Shown here: positions 11,076-24,055 of the stretch, piece after piece
Layout of the letters: every line of letters begins with the position of its first letter
How positions within the stretch are numbered: the stretch's first letter is position 1
Source of the DNA: Cadophora sp. MPI-SDFR-AT-0126
Lineage: Eukaryota > Ascomycota > Leotiomycetes > Helotiales > Ploettnerulaceae
DNA: 64,000 nucleotides
Assembly: GCA_020747065.1 (NCBI GenBank)
Contig: JAGMVK010000006.1
Location: 558,001-622,000, forward strand
Direction of reading: 5' to 3'
Made by a program: the position numbers and the translations under genes
The notes under the pieces: generated by a model
The model's database searches: none
What the model was told of the DNA's origin: nothing
The model's input: the letters and a program-made list of their open reading frames with translations, nothing else

Positions 11076-11502
11076 GGTATATTATGCCTCGGCTATTTGA
11101 ACTTAGTAATTAAGCGGGGTTCATCCCCATTCCCCTTTCATAATATAACGCCTGTACTGCATTATGCCCACTTCTGAGACTTTCTAAAAATTAGTGCCTT
11201 ATTCTTTTATTATAAAACCTTTCTCTGAGAGTTTTATATTTTCAAAAGACTTAAATAGCTATGATTTAAGTAAGGCGAATAGTCGGTGTAGTGATTAGTA
11301 GGGTAAGCAGAATAATCGATAGTATCATTACCTCTACTTTTTTTCATATTGCTAAGTATTATATTAAAAGAGAAATAGTAGAAGAAAATGATATCTAAAT
11401 AATAGAGTCGTATACTTACTGTAAAAATAGTTATGATACCGAAAATGCAAAATCGTCTTGCCATAGGGTACATCTCTTAACGCAGGGAGAGACGTTAATT
11501 TA

Positions 11503-11685
11503 ATTGTGCTACTAATCTGGTTGTACCTCTGATTTTGTTATACTTCTGGTTTAATTGTACTACTACTCTAGTTGTACTTCTGATTTAACTTAGTTGTACT
11601 TCTATTTAAATTGTGCTTCTACTTCAGTTGTACTTCTGATATAATTGTGCTTCCACTCTAATTTTACTTCTAATTCAGTACTAAC
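11503..11685. repeat. Minisatellite-like array (GTTGTACTTCTGATTTAATT units)
   Basis: A run of imperfect direct copies of about 30 bp, alternating GTACTTCTGATTTAATTGT with (A)CTACTCTAGTT. At least six GTTGTACTTCT/ATTGTGCTTCT half-units can be counted between 11503 and 11685. It is non-coding. Just upstream, GCAGGGAGAGACGTTAA (11480-11497) resembles the terminal end of the neighbouring element. Confidence 0.6.
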
Positions 11686-11893
11686 TCTTAAAATTGAGAA
11701 GGAGATAGACTAAGGACCGGCCGCTATAAATAGAGAATTATCACGTGATATAAAGAATACCTCTACTAATATGGGAAGAGAGGTAAGATCAGTTAAGTGC
11801 AATCTGAACGTCTATTCCAGGGGAATAACTTAACACTTAAGGTGTATTCCGTAACTTAATCTTTATTTGTAGCTTCCTCCTATGCGAATAAGA

Positions 11894-11945
11894 TCTCTCT
11901 CTCTCTCTCTTATACATATACATACATACACATATATAACCTATA
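11894..11945. repeat. Microsatellites (CT)n followed by (CATA)n
   Basis: About nine CT repeats followed by alternating CATA/CACA units. Confidence 0.7.
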
Positions 11946-11949
11946 AGAA

Positions 11950-14200
11950 GTACTAGAATAGCACTATCAAGGAAGATCTTATACACTTATTATTATAAGC
12001 TATTACTATAGCCTTATCCTTAAATAAGAAACTATTAATCTCTATTATAACTCTAGACTCGTGTCGCGGATTTTATACTAATTCTAAAAGATCTAAATAC
12101 CTCTTTACTAGAATTTAGAGATCTGCGGAGTTAATTCAATGCCTCTGACGTATTTAGCGTAATATAGAGTTCACTTATCTCTAACTCTTCTATAACTTTA
12201 TATTTAACTTCAAGTTCTACTGCTAAAGGTATTTATTAAGATTCTAAATCCTAGTAGTAGAGAAGCACTGATCTTCTGCTATAGTAACTCTGTAATAAAA
12301 CAAAACTAACCTTTGGAATAATATTAACGCCTACCTCGGATTTACTAGAGAAATATCAGCTCCTTGGGCTAAATTCACTTTTCAGCTACTTGAAACGCCC
12401 TTACCCCCCCTCCCCCCTAAAAAAAACCGAGAACCTCTCTAGCTATATTAACTTCCTTTAAGTTAATCTTCTCTCGTAGCTGCCTTAACTCGCCTATGTT
12501 AGATAACTAAAGATAGTAAGGTTTTTTAAGAGATTACTATCACTACCTCGCTTAAAGTTTATCTACGCTACGTCGTTACCTTACTACCTCACTTAGCTTT
12601 GTTTTAGCTAATAGAACTATACCGCTCGCTCACAGGGACCCTGGACACTTAATTATTTCATACCTTTATTAACTATATCTAATTTACACGGAGACTTAGC
12701 TAGATCTTCTTTGAGTACTTTCTCATTTATCTAGTATAGCGATTCACTATATCTTTAGGTAGTATATTTTAAGAGAGTAGATAAGTATTTTACTAAGCTA
12801 TATTAATATTACTATATCTTAAATATATAGCTATTCCACTTACTATCTCTGTAAATAAGAGCTATAATATATAGTCCCTCGACTTATACGTAGTATACTA
12901 GCCATACTTACAGATAATTAAAGCTATATTAATACTATTGAATTCCCTTAATTCAAATACTTTCTTAAGTAACGTTTCCTTTCTCTTATTTATTTTCTTA
13001 TCCTCTCTCTTTCTTCTCTGCTACTCGCCTTCGAGTTTAGTAGTTATAATATCTATAAGTGTCTTTATACTTAATATTCAGCGCTATTAGTTATAACAGG
13101 TGCTGCACTAGTAGCTATAACTATAAAGTTATAGTTCAATATAAAGGAGTTTGAATTTAGTCTTTCAACGCTAAAGCGACTAGGAGTTATATATAAACCT
13201 ACTTTCCTTTTAATAATCCTTATTATTAGGGTTAAGGCCTTTAATATTTAGATAGCTATATATTATCTGAGTTACTCTTATCTTTTAAGTAAAAGATATA
13301 AGGTAAGATTACTAAGATTATAACTATTAAAAACAAGAAAGGGATAACCTACTTTCTTACTCGTGATTATCCTTCTAAGAAATATTAAGTAGTAGTTCCA
13401 GCTACTTCTCTAGTCGCCTATAATTTCTTTGTTTGAAAGATGAATTAATATCCTGCAGGATATTAATAATTTTCATCTCCCTAAGGCACTTCTTATAGGT
13501 ATATACAGTACTATACTATTCATAGCACGGGGCCGTTATAGTACTGTAAAGCATAGTACTGTTCAACTTATACTACTATGCTTTTCATAGTACTATAACG
13601 CCTACGGTACTATACTATTCGCGGCACCGTGCCTTTGATAGTACTCTAACACGTATAGTATTATTCAAATTATAGCTTCTCTGTTATTCTTTCTCAGTAA
13701 TCTAGTTTCTCTTATTTATTTAGAAGGCGCTTCTTAACGTCTTCCGGCAGTAAACTCTTTAGGAGAAGATAAGTAGTTTACTAAATAACTATTAGCACTA
13801 GTCGCGTACTTTAAATAATCAATCGCTTTACTTACTATCTCTATTATAGATAGTAGCTACGATATATAACCCTTAGAACTATATATAGTATATCAGCTAT
13901 ACTTATAAATAATCAGAACTATATTAATACTATCGTATTCTCTTAATTCGTAAGCTTTCTTAATTAAGATTTCCTTCCTTCTATTTATCCCCTGTCGAAC
14001 GCGCTCTGTCAGAAGTTACATCTGGTTTAGTGTATGCTTAGTAAGCATACTATGCATATATAATATGCTCTCAGGCCCTCCCTTAAGGAGGTAACGCTCT
14101 TTTGAATATATCTTTTTATACCATATTTTTACCCTGATCAGGAGATCTCGTCTCTTTAACCCAGCCTACTCGCACTACTGCACGACAGTTATTAAATCTA
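11950..14200. repeat. AT-rich duplicated repeat region, no gene recognised
   Basis: Two blocks, about 12770-13010 and 13750-14000, are direct repeats of each other about 970 bp apart. Both contain TTACTATCTCT...ATATATA, then a CATACTTA/TATACTTA-CAGATAATTA block, TATTAATACTAT, a TTAATTC, then CTTTCTTAA and TTTCCTTTCT. They could be the long terminal repeats or a tandem duplication of an eroded element. Between them, 13500-13680 holds a dense array of TAGTACTAT/CATAGTACT palindromic units. No coding frame was recognised. Confidence 0.45.
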
Positions 14201-14204
14201 AACC

Positions 14205-15200
14205 CGAGCACTAACGAGTTTTAGTCTCTAGGAGTACTATAATAGCCTCTTCTTATTCGTTAGAAATCGTTAAGTAGTTAAAAAGCGTAAAAGACTATTA
14301 GATTTTCTTAATATCAGCGATAGTAAACTCCGCTATATATTAAAGAATTAGTTTAATAATTACTAATAGAGAGGAAATATCTTACCTTATAACTTATCAT
14401 TAAAACTGAATCCTAAGACCGTAGGATAGTAAATAAGTAAATTATCGTCTATCAGATTAGTAAGCTCTATACTATTAGTTCTTACTTATTCAGGAGGTAA
14501 CTCTCTTAAGGTACAGATAAGGTTAAATAAGGGAATTAACCCTATATCAGTATCTTCGGTGATACTTTATCTAGAATAATTAAGGTTTATTTTCCTAAAG
14601 AAGGCTATATTAATTATAATATAGCTATTAATAGATATTTTCACTTACTTCCTTTTAAATATAATAAAGGCTATACCTTAGTAGTAGAAGTAGTAAGTTC
14701 CTATTAAGTAGACGAACTCCTATCTATACCTAAGAAAGTCGGCTTTAACGCAGTTAGCGTCTAAATAGTATTAAAGGGGAAACGCTTATAGAGAGTTAAT
14801 CTACTTTACTCCTTGGAATATGGGAATCTTTAGCTTGATCGAGAACTCTCTAAGGTCTGTACTATCGAAATCTAGATACTAGTACTTAATATTCTAATAT
14901 TTCGACCTTGATTTTATTTTCTTCTCGTTACTGAAGTTATACTTAATATATCGCAGCTTCTATATACTAGAGTAAGTAATAAATATAAAGCTATTTGGAT
15001 TGAAAAGGGCCTAGAGTAGATTATATATGATCTCGCTATTCTATAAAAGGATTTCGAGATACTACGTCGTAGTTTCATATATTTATTTAAAGTAGTTAAC
15101 AAGTAGTCTGATATACTCTATACTTAGCTAATCGAGCAGAATAATCTTATTTCAGATTTGATATAATTCAAGTTTAGGAAGATAATAAAACAGAAGTTTT
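14205..15200 (-). pseudogene. DUF7025-type AAA ATPase, RIP-degraded and truncated before the P-loop
   Basis: On the minus strand, from about 15090 downwards, successive pieces match the N-terminal region of the large fungal AAA ATPases with DUF7025: IYETTT then YLEILL; EIIYNLL-stop-ALFNPNS (DLLWALFKPN in the family); a YLDFD segment; LKIPIFQGVK-stop-INSL; then FVYLIGTYYFYY; then LTNLIDDNLLIYYPTVLGFS followed by FNDKL (LLxCxPTVLGFSLxDKLW in the family). The frame ends its homology near 14210 at FNYLTISNE then EEAIIVLLETKTR, immediately upstream of where family members have GPPGVGKT. Walker A, Walker B and the rest of the ATPase are missing. Stops sit at Trp/Gln positions. The N-terminus beyond 15200 was not resolved. 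Confidence 0.72.
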
Positions 15201-18200
15201 TATTTAACTTAATCTTAGTTAAGTACTTAGTTTTATTACGCTTAAGGGGTTAGCTTATAGAAAGTTTTCCTTCCTTTAGACTAATTACTTAGATATCCTT
15301 TAATATATCTCTTAAGATATCTTATAACTATTCTAATTTAATATTAATATAAAAAGTTATCTCTTTTATCTCTCGGTCTAGTAGTATCTTTGTTAGTATT
15401 ACTTATCTATTTAGGGTTAATATACTAACTAACTTATCTGCGAATAATAAATATATATTAATCTAATTCATCTACTTCTAGTTCTACCGATTCTCAGATA
15501 ATATACTTATATACCTTTAAGTTCTAACTAGATGAAAATTCACTTATTAGCTATGAATAAGACTTATATACTACTAGAGACATATACTTTATATACTATC
15601 TTAAGCTCTAGCCTTAACGCTAGAGCTACTATATTCTCTTACTTTTCTCTAATAAGCTTCAGCGGAAGCTCCTTAAGATACTCTAGTATAAGAGGTCACT
15701 TAGATACTTAGAAAGTTAGGTTTTCAAGCGGGACATGAAAGTAAGTGCGTTTCAAGGCAGGAGAAGAAGCTATCTATATAGCTATTAAGGCGCTTACTAC
15801 CTTAAGGAGCTATTAAGCGCTACTTAAAGTGATAATATACTTAGATAAATCAGTCGGGCTACTAAGTAGTATGCCTAGACGTGCCTAGGTTAACGATGCC
15901 CTAGTATGAACTATATCTATTAGAGCTATTATTAATATAGAGGTAATCGATAATACTCGAGAGTAAATATTAAAGTCACTTATGAAATTCTAAAGAGAAT
16001 TATTAAGTATATTTCAGAGGATATAAAGTAACTGAGGATAACATACTTATTTATAGTCCGAGTCTTATTAGTATAGGACTAATAAATCTTCAAATTGCAA
16101 TATTTGCACTTAAAGATATACTAATATAGCTTACTATAGTATTAGCTGTAAATCTACTGAATGAGTATTAACTCGGATTTCAAGTGATTGAAAGAGTAGT
16201 TATAGAAACTCATTAGTAAATAGCTAGGCTCTAGGATATCCTCGTACAAAAGTATAGATATTACTTAAGAAGTATAATTATATTAAGGGGGAATCTATAC
16301 CTTTATATTCTCGGAGGTCTCTCTTATATAGCTTACGCGACATAGTTAATAGAAGTTATTAACTCTGTTATCCCCTAGATAAGCCGGCGGCCTATAATTA
16401 GAGTATAGTATATTAGCTACTTAAAGATAAAGATAGCTTCGCCGATTTATTCTAGTAAGTCACTTGCAGATTAATTAATAATATATATAGTACTCGATTA
16501 AGGATAGATTGGAAAAGTAATATTTTACAGAAAAGTCTACTAAGCTACGCTATTATTTTAATTCTCTCGAGGTTATATTATACTATAGATTTCGTACTTA
16601 AACTTAACTATATATAGCTGATTTAATATATTTAAAGTAAACCTGAAAAGACTTAAAAACTAAAATCATGAATCTAATAACTTAGTCCTAAGATCCGAGA
16701 TAATATCCTACTTCTTCCGCTTACTAGTAAATAGCTCTAGTTTAAAAAGCTTTATAAGGAGATCGCTAAGGAATTTATTAGCTATATTTTACTAACGCTC
16801 TTTTATATATATACTTCTAACTAGGTAAAGCTACTCGAAGAGTCTTCTCTATAGTAGGGTCTGTGAGCTCACTCGCTTTACTAATAGTCTGCTGAAGATA
16901 TCCGGTAGTAACTAAGTCTATAGACAGATTCTGAGCTATCTTAGTTTTATTATTTACTTTAGACGACTCTGGCTACTTCGGCTTTACAGTTATCTCTATT
17001 AGAGCTATTATCTATATAGAGGATTAGCAGATAACTCTAGTAGTAGGATAATATATATATAGAAGCTTAAAGCTTTAGAAGATACTCGAGGAATTAGGAG
17101 GGATAAGGAAGTGAAATAATTAAACTTATAAGGAATTCGCCCTCTTATATATATTTTTACTCTAAAAGTTCGTAGATATCTTCCTTATAATAAACTATAT
17201 ATCAGTATCTTATTCAGCTGTCTTATCTAATAGAAGATTTTCACTTCGCTCTTATTAATTAGAATCAAGTAGTAAAGACTAGGGCCCTATATATAGCTTT
17301 ATTTACTTCAATATATTACTTAACCTTACGACTCCTGATTAAGATATTATATATCTTACTATAACTAGGAAGAAGAAACCGGCGTTATATCGATAGTATT
17401 AGTCTTCTAGAACAGATTAGGCTTAAAGAAGTCTCTAAGGATTTATACCGGTATTAGAAGTATTAACTTTTCAATAGTTAAGCTAGCTTCGCTGATAAAT
17501 AATAAGGCGGCATAAAGGAAGTAAGACATTAGTCTAGAGCAGTATTTAGACTATATATATTATTAGAAGAGTTTATAGAGTATTAATAATATAAGCCTTT
17601 AAATATAGAACGTCCCTATATAGTACTTTTCGACTCTTAAGACTTATATTAAATTAAAGTAATACTGCGGAATAATTATGGATAGCTTTATTAAATAGTT
17701 AGATATAATAGAACATTGAAGTATTAATTATATAATACTCTTAGGAATAATTATTATAATCTTGAATCAAAACTTATTAACTTTTCTTAATAAATTAGTT
17801 TATACTTAGAATAATTCTAAGCTGCTATAAGATATATATATAATCGTGGAAGACCTCTGATAAGTTAAGAAAATAAGTTATATAAAATCATTATATACTA
17901 TTAGATTACTATATCACTTAAACACTAGGTGTATAGCCTATTATTACCCTAGTCACTTAGTATAGAATATAAGCGACTGTAATAGCATTGAATTTAGCTG
18001 CTTAATTCAGGCCTTTTCTGTAGTTTATCTATTTCTAGGTTCTATAAGCACTAATTCTAGAAGTATCTACTTACTATAATAACGAGTATATTTATTTCGT
18101 AGTAAGAGGTTCTAATTAAGAGAGTCAGTTAGTTAGTTGAGAGCCTTTAGTATTTAAGGTTAATATAACGCCTTCGAGGATTTAGGCCTAAGGCAGATTA

Positions 18201-21200
18201 ATTAAGTTCTCCTAGGAGTCCTTAGAGCTAAACTTAATATATTATATACCGCTCTAAATACCCTACTGCCTTATATTATCTGTCTTTATATAGCTAATGA
18301 ATCAGAGTCTACACCTTTACTAGATAACTTAGTATATCTAAAGGCAAGATAATTATATATTATTAGCTCTCGATAGCGCTAAGAAACTAGGTGCATAAGC
18401 TCTGATTATCTTAGTTACCTAGTTTATTATATAAGCCTTAAATAGTCTATTATTTCTCTCTTATCAACGATATCTTCTTATTATCTACTTAATATAATAA
18501 TAAGTAAGTTTATTTCGTAACTCGAGTCTCTTATTCAGAGCCTTTAGTACTCGGGCTTTTATCCTTCAAAAGATTAATATCAGGCCTTTAAGGGACTAGG
18601 CCTAAGGCTTATAACGTATACGACTAATCTTCTGATAAAGATCGAAGCTCTTAAAAATAGACTAGCAGAACTATCTATTAAAGAAAGCAGAAAACTTATA
18701 GCCTAGGTATAATCAGAGAAGGGAGATCTTATAACTACCGCTCGATTAAAGAACTAAGTAATATTCGCGAGGAATATAACTTATTTCTTTAATTATTAGA
18801 AAGATTCAGTTGTTAATTCTGAAGTAACTAAGGCGAGGAAATAATTAACTAAGGAAAGATGCGAGCGTATTTATATATTAACCCCCGATAGGTTAATTAC
18901 CTAGGCAGTTGCCTTTATACTTATTATATAAATAGTAAATTTAATATTAAAGAAAACCTTTAATTACGTATTCGAGTATATTAAGCTAGACTCCCTCTAA
19001 GTATAGCTACTTAATATATACTATATCCTAAGTAGTTTAGGAGCTAAAGAGCTATTACGAGGATCTTATAAATATTAAGAGTTCCTGAAAGGTAAGTTTA
19101 ACTTTAGTAAGAAAACTAGTAAGATACTGATGAGTTACTAGCTACTAAAGACGTAAAGTAATAAGTGTAGAATACAGATCAGTTAAGGAAATGTAGGTAT
19201 CTTGCAGATAGATATACCTCGGACACTGAACTATTACTGCTAGTGTACTATAGTGAATTAACTAGCCCTTATGCCTCCGAGATAAGTATATAATAATTAG
19301 ATTCTAATATTTAGTAGTACTAACTATAATATAGTTCAATTGCTGAGTCTATAATAAATAGCTTTTTTTATACTATCCTTTAGTTGTAGTATTTAATACT
19401 ACTCCTTTTATATAAATAAAGCTGATTTAATAATAGATTAAACGTAAGATTAGGGTTATATATAAGACTTAACTACTAATAGTTAGTATAGTGGAATATT
19501 TAAAGTTAGTAAATAGTATCTATCTTCTCTGCGATATAAATAGCTAAAACTAGTAGTAGCTAATTCATTATTACTATATAAGGAAAACAGAGGTAAAGAG
19601 GAAGCTTAGTAATATATACGAGGTATTATTAATAATATATTAACAGAAATAAAGTATATATATATAAATATACTCGCTAGTAATATATCGAAAATACCTG
19701 AACTATTTAGAGCAGCTATTTAGAATAATTAGCTGTAGAAATCAGAAAGAAATTAAGGATTAAAGATAATAAGGTACTAGCTAAGCTTATTCTCGAAGGA
19801 TAATAGATAGGATATCTCCTTTACTATCTAGTATAGTAATAAGGATAAAGAATACTTAACTAAATTCTTTAAGAGATAAGTTGAAATCTCCTTCTAAAGT
19901 ACTGTAAAATATACGCTAGTACCTCTGATATAAACAGAATACTTAGTAGGTATATTATATTTCAGATATTCAGTCGTTAGGCTTTTATTATCTATATACG
20001 TTATATAATAGCCTGTTTACTTGCTATAGATCGTAAGATATAAGCCTTTAAAATATACCTTCTTTGCTCTTTTTTTTAGGGGGGAAAGTATAAATCTGGA
20101 TATCTTCTTCTTCTTGTCTAGTAATAGTATTATCACTAATCTGAGTAAGTACTCTACGTTAGCTAGAAGTATATTAAAGGGAATAAATGGAAGTTCAAAG
20201 TATCTAATTATTATAATTAATAATAAATAATACTAAATAGCCTTCTTACTTAGTAGTTTCTTGTTATAAGGCAAGGAAGATACAGGTATAACTATCGTAT
20301 ATATAATATAAGTAGCTATATATATTATATAGTAGGAGAAGAAGCTATTCTTATACTTATTTTACTTATAGGAGACAAGTTTATATCTGTTGAAAGATTT
20401 AAGAATAAAGTTACTTATTATATAGATACTGGAGGTAAGGTAAAGTCTTCAGAGTCTCTAGTACTCTTCTGCGTGTTTAATAGTTAGGTATAACAGGCGT
20501 AAGGAAGTAAGAGAAAAGGCGTATAACGTAAGAGGAAATGAATCTAAATGAAATAAATTATAGGACTAAAGGCTAAAGTATAATAGAAAATAGAGTATAT
20601 CAGCTGCCCTTCTATAAGTAGGATAAAGTCTATTAGCAGAGCTAGGCAGAGCTAAGTAAGTAGAAAGACTAAGTTATTATTATCGTCGCTTAAGAAATAA
20701 CTTCGGATTATATATAATTAATAAGCTTATTCGTAGAGAGGAGAGAAGTTATAATATATAAGCCTTTCGTAAAGGTATTAAGCTTAATTGCCATATAATT
20801 TATCTAGTAACCCGATAGTGACCGAGAAGACCCTAGTATAATTAAGCTAAAATACTTTTTAGGCTATAAACTTCAGTTGTAAATATTCCAGAAATTTAGC
20901 TCTTTAGGATCTACGTAGGATATCTGGCACTACTTTATCATCTAAGTTACTCTTCAGAATTTACATAATATACTAATAATAGTCGTAAGATCCTTTAAAT
21001 AAGTAAAGAATACTGTATTGAGGATTACCCCTAAGTATTACTAATATAGACTAATTTAATTAGCTTTCTAACGATATATATATGACTCAGCTATACGTTT
21101 ACTATTCGCGTTACCTTAACTATAATAAAATAGTATCGCCTAATTAATATATCTTCTAATATCATTATATTTAGCTTAATATTAACCCTACCTTTATAAA

Positions 21201-21215
21201 ATATCCTTAAGGCGG
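15200..21215. other. RIP-degraded DNA, no family assigned; internal direct repeat
   Basis: The whole stretch is TpA-rich with frequent stops. Coding-like segments that avoid stops except at Trp/Gln codons can be felt on the plus strand (about 17120-17530 and 18630-19080, the latter beginning EALKNRLAELSIKES), but I recognise no family. Two blocks, about 17920-18200 and 18370-18620, are diverged direct repeats sharing GTAAGTTTATTTCGTA-like, AGAGCCTTTAGTA and TTTAGGCCTAAGGC elements. No RNA gene was seen. Confidence 0.4.
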
Positions 21216-21219
21216 GAAT

Positions 21220-23580
21220 CAGAGTTTACATATCTTAAGTAACTGCTTTAAGAAGTAGATAAGCAAGCAGAGTAAGAGCGAAAGCGTATAAAATAAGAAT
21301 AAAGACGTACAGAGGAAGCGAATAATCGTATAGAATAAGAATAAAGATATACAGAAGATAAGCAGCGAAATCGAGAGGAGGCGGATAAGAAGGCAGAATA
21401 AGAGCGAAGGCATATAGAAGAATAAGAAGAGAGGATAAGATATATAATATTCGAAGAATATATATATATCTACTATACTCTTCTCTCGGAACTTCTTCGT
21501 ATCTAGACAGATAAGAGCTTTAGTACATAAGGCTTTATTACTAGCCTAAAGAATAAGCTCTGCCTGACTCTATTAAAGCCTTAGATAGACTTTCTAGTAC
21601 TATAGCAGTAGCTCTTTTAAAGAATTTACGAATATATCCTATGAGATATAGAACTATTCGACTCTACTTAATACCTCACAGAGCTTAAGTAAGACTTCTG
21701 CGATTAGCTACTAGTAAGCGAAAAGGATTTAGAAGTATATTAGCGCTTAGCTATTAAACAGCTAATAATTTATATTATCTCCTACCTTTAGTAAATAGAA
21801 GAGGCTCGCTATAAGTTTAACTTAAGTAGTAGTATTATTTTCAAGAATTATACGAATACTCTTAGCGATAGTAATAAAGAGGTCTAGTAAAGTCTATAAG
21901 ATCTCTATATCTTAAATAAAAGATAAGCCTTAAGCTCGAATCTAAAGCCGCGATACGTCGATCAGATTTATATATATAAGAAGACAGATAGTATACAAAG
22001 CTTATATATAGTTATAAAATATAAATCGTTCTATAAGCTATTAATCTTTAATCTGCGAGCTGGACTTTTACGAGCTAACAAAGGATCTTTGAATATTCCG
22101 GAGGATATTATTAATCAGATTATAATACCTACTAATCTAGAGGATAAGTTTATATACTACTCTAAGTAGCTGATAGCAATAGCTCTAACGTAAATATATA
22201 TATATATAATTAAGAATAATCTCAAGTATAGTAAAGTAATTATAGAAGAAGCTGATGTTTTTCTTTAGCTTAAGGAAAATGAGCTATATACACTCTATTA
22301 CTACCTCGCAGAACCTAATATTAAAGCCGAAGCCTAAGATAAAGCTGATATCTTATTATATCGTACTATAATTAGCCAGACTTTATCCTTCTGCTTAATA
22401 GCACTTGACTCGAAGCCTCGCAGCTAAAAATAGCGAAATCACGCGCTAGAGACTAGCTTTAAAGTAGTAATTAATCACGAAGTAATCTTACGACAGATAC
22501 CTACTAAAGATAAGACCTTAACTCCTTTACTCTTAGTATTTTATACACGAATTCATTCCTTCGTACGATTGCCGATTATATTAAGACCTTAAAAGTCACA
22601 AAAGATAAGAAGTAGCTACAGCTCTAGAGATATTATTATATACGAAGATCTATAAAGTCCGTCTAGCTTATCAGATAAGACCTCAAATATTATTACACTA
22701 AGTAAGTTAAGGGCTTATACGCACTAGTCTAGTACTAGATAAATACAATCTATTAAATCATTAGATATAGTTACAGAGAGTAATATTCGCTACTAGCGAT
22801 ACTATACACGTACCTACTTACTAGGGCTTATACGAAAACGTCCTTTAAATAATACTTATCTAAATATTAATAGATATCGTACTTATAGAGATGGAATTCG
22901 CTATACTTTAGGCCGGAAGTCCTTTGCGAAATAAATATTATATTAACTTACCGAAGACCTTGAGAATAGATATAAGCTATTTAGAAAGTAAAGTACTTAT
23001 AATACTCTATTCAGATTAATTCTAGAGTTATATAGATATACTTTTATTACTAAGGGGACTATAATAGTATTCGAAGCTAAGCTAAAGTACAAAGGGTTAG
23101 TTTACTAATATCTAGATAAAGTTTAAAGAAAGCTTGTTCTAGTTTACCTTAGGAATATCTCTCTTGTCTATCCTTACTTTCTAGATATTAGAGTTAGAAT
23201 AATTCATATATTATTCATATTATAAGAAGGTAAGTAAGTACGTAAGGATTTAATATTAGCTATACGACAGGATTTAGCTGCGGAAATAAGCAAGGTAATT
23301 ACAAAGATACTGAGTTATAAAGTAGAGTATTATAATATATAGCTATTAAATGTGCTATGAAATCCCGAGACTAGAAATGTAGTACTAGTGGATTTTAAGT
23401 AATTGGAGATATTAAAGTAAGTATTAGTTCTTTAAGAGATTTCGCTAAACTGAAAGTAGAAAGACTTTTACCTTAACTTTAAGGCAGCTTACTAAGAGCT
23501 TTTAACAGACTTTCTATTAATCCTGGTAAGTGCTTCGTCTAGAGTAATTCGTATATTTAAGTAGCTTATAGCTTATAATA
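21220..23580 (+). pseudogene. Kinase-like gene with N-terminal Glu/Arg coiled coil, RIP-degraded
   Basis: About 21236-21440 encodes a long heptad-like run of Glu, Arg, Lys, Ala and Gln codons (for example ADKKAE and ERKRIK, with stops at Gln codons). Next come a TDKSFST-stop-GFIT block and KP-stop-IDFLVL (about 21520-21610), VSEKDLEVY, and further on a C-terminal kinase-like lobe. Near 23320-23420 this lobe reads VEYYNI then LLNVL-stop-NPETRNVVLVDF, followed by LEIL and EISLN. In the fungal family these are the HxD catalytic loop (HHDxxxxNVLWN), the DFG-equivalent IDFERS and the SPNRKRK tail. Both the catalytic-loop His pair and Asp are replaced (Tyr-Tyr-Asn), as C-to-T and G-to-A changes would give. 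The family is common in repeat-rich fungal regions; its substrate is unknown. Confidence 0.7.
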
Positions 23581-24055
23581 ATAATTAATTTTGCTCTATT
23601 TTTTTCTATAGCTATTTAAATGTATTTTAAATATCATAGCTTCTTCCAGATACTATATTATATTACGAGTTACTAGCTATATCTTTCGGACACGAAGTAT
23701 AACACGGGCTATACTAAATAATTAAGATTGATTAGCTACTCTAATTCACTCTTCGCCGAAGACTTTAATTAGGTATAGTTTTACTTATCTGAATACTTAT
23801 CGCCTCTGTTTTTTAAGTAAGGAATAAGCAGATGAGTTATATATACTATATAAACTATACTAGTGACTTTCTCCTCTTCTCTTTCCTCGCCTATCTCTCT
23901 ATCATAATATAATATAATAGAAAACTAAATGCATTTCATTAGGAGAGCTATAATTAAGAAATAATCTCTACTCTCTAGTACTAAATATACGTATTATACC
24001 CTACTAAGTAAAAACCAAAGTAATACCTTCATTTATAATATAAATAGTTATTTCT
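23580..24055. other. Spacer between two convergent degraded kinase genes
   Basis: AT-rich, no coding frame or structural repeat recognised. Confidence 0.4.

Noticed and set aside
11234..11473. 79-codon minus-strand frame
   Set aside because: Tyr/Ile/Ser-rich translation of AT-rich DNA next to transposon ends; no family resemblance.
21219..21413. 64-codon minus-strand Leu/Phe-rich frame resembling a membrane protein
   Set aside because: It is the antisense shadow of the Glu/Arg/Lys coiled-coil coding stretch of the kinase-like pseudogene on the plus strand.
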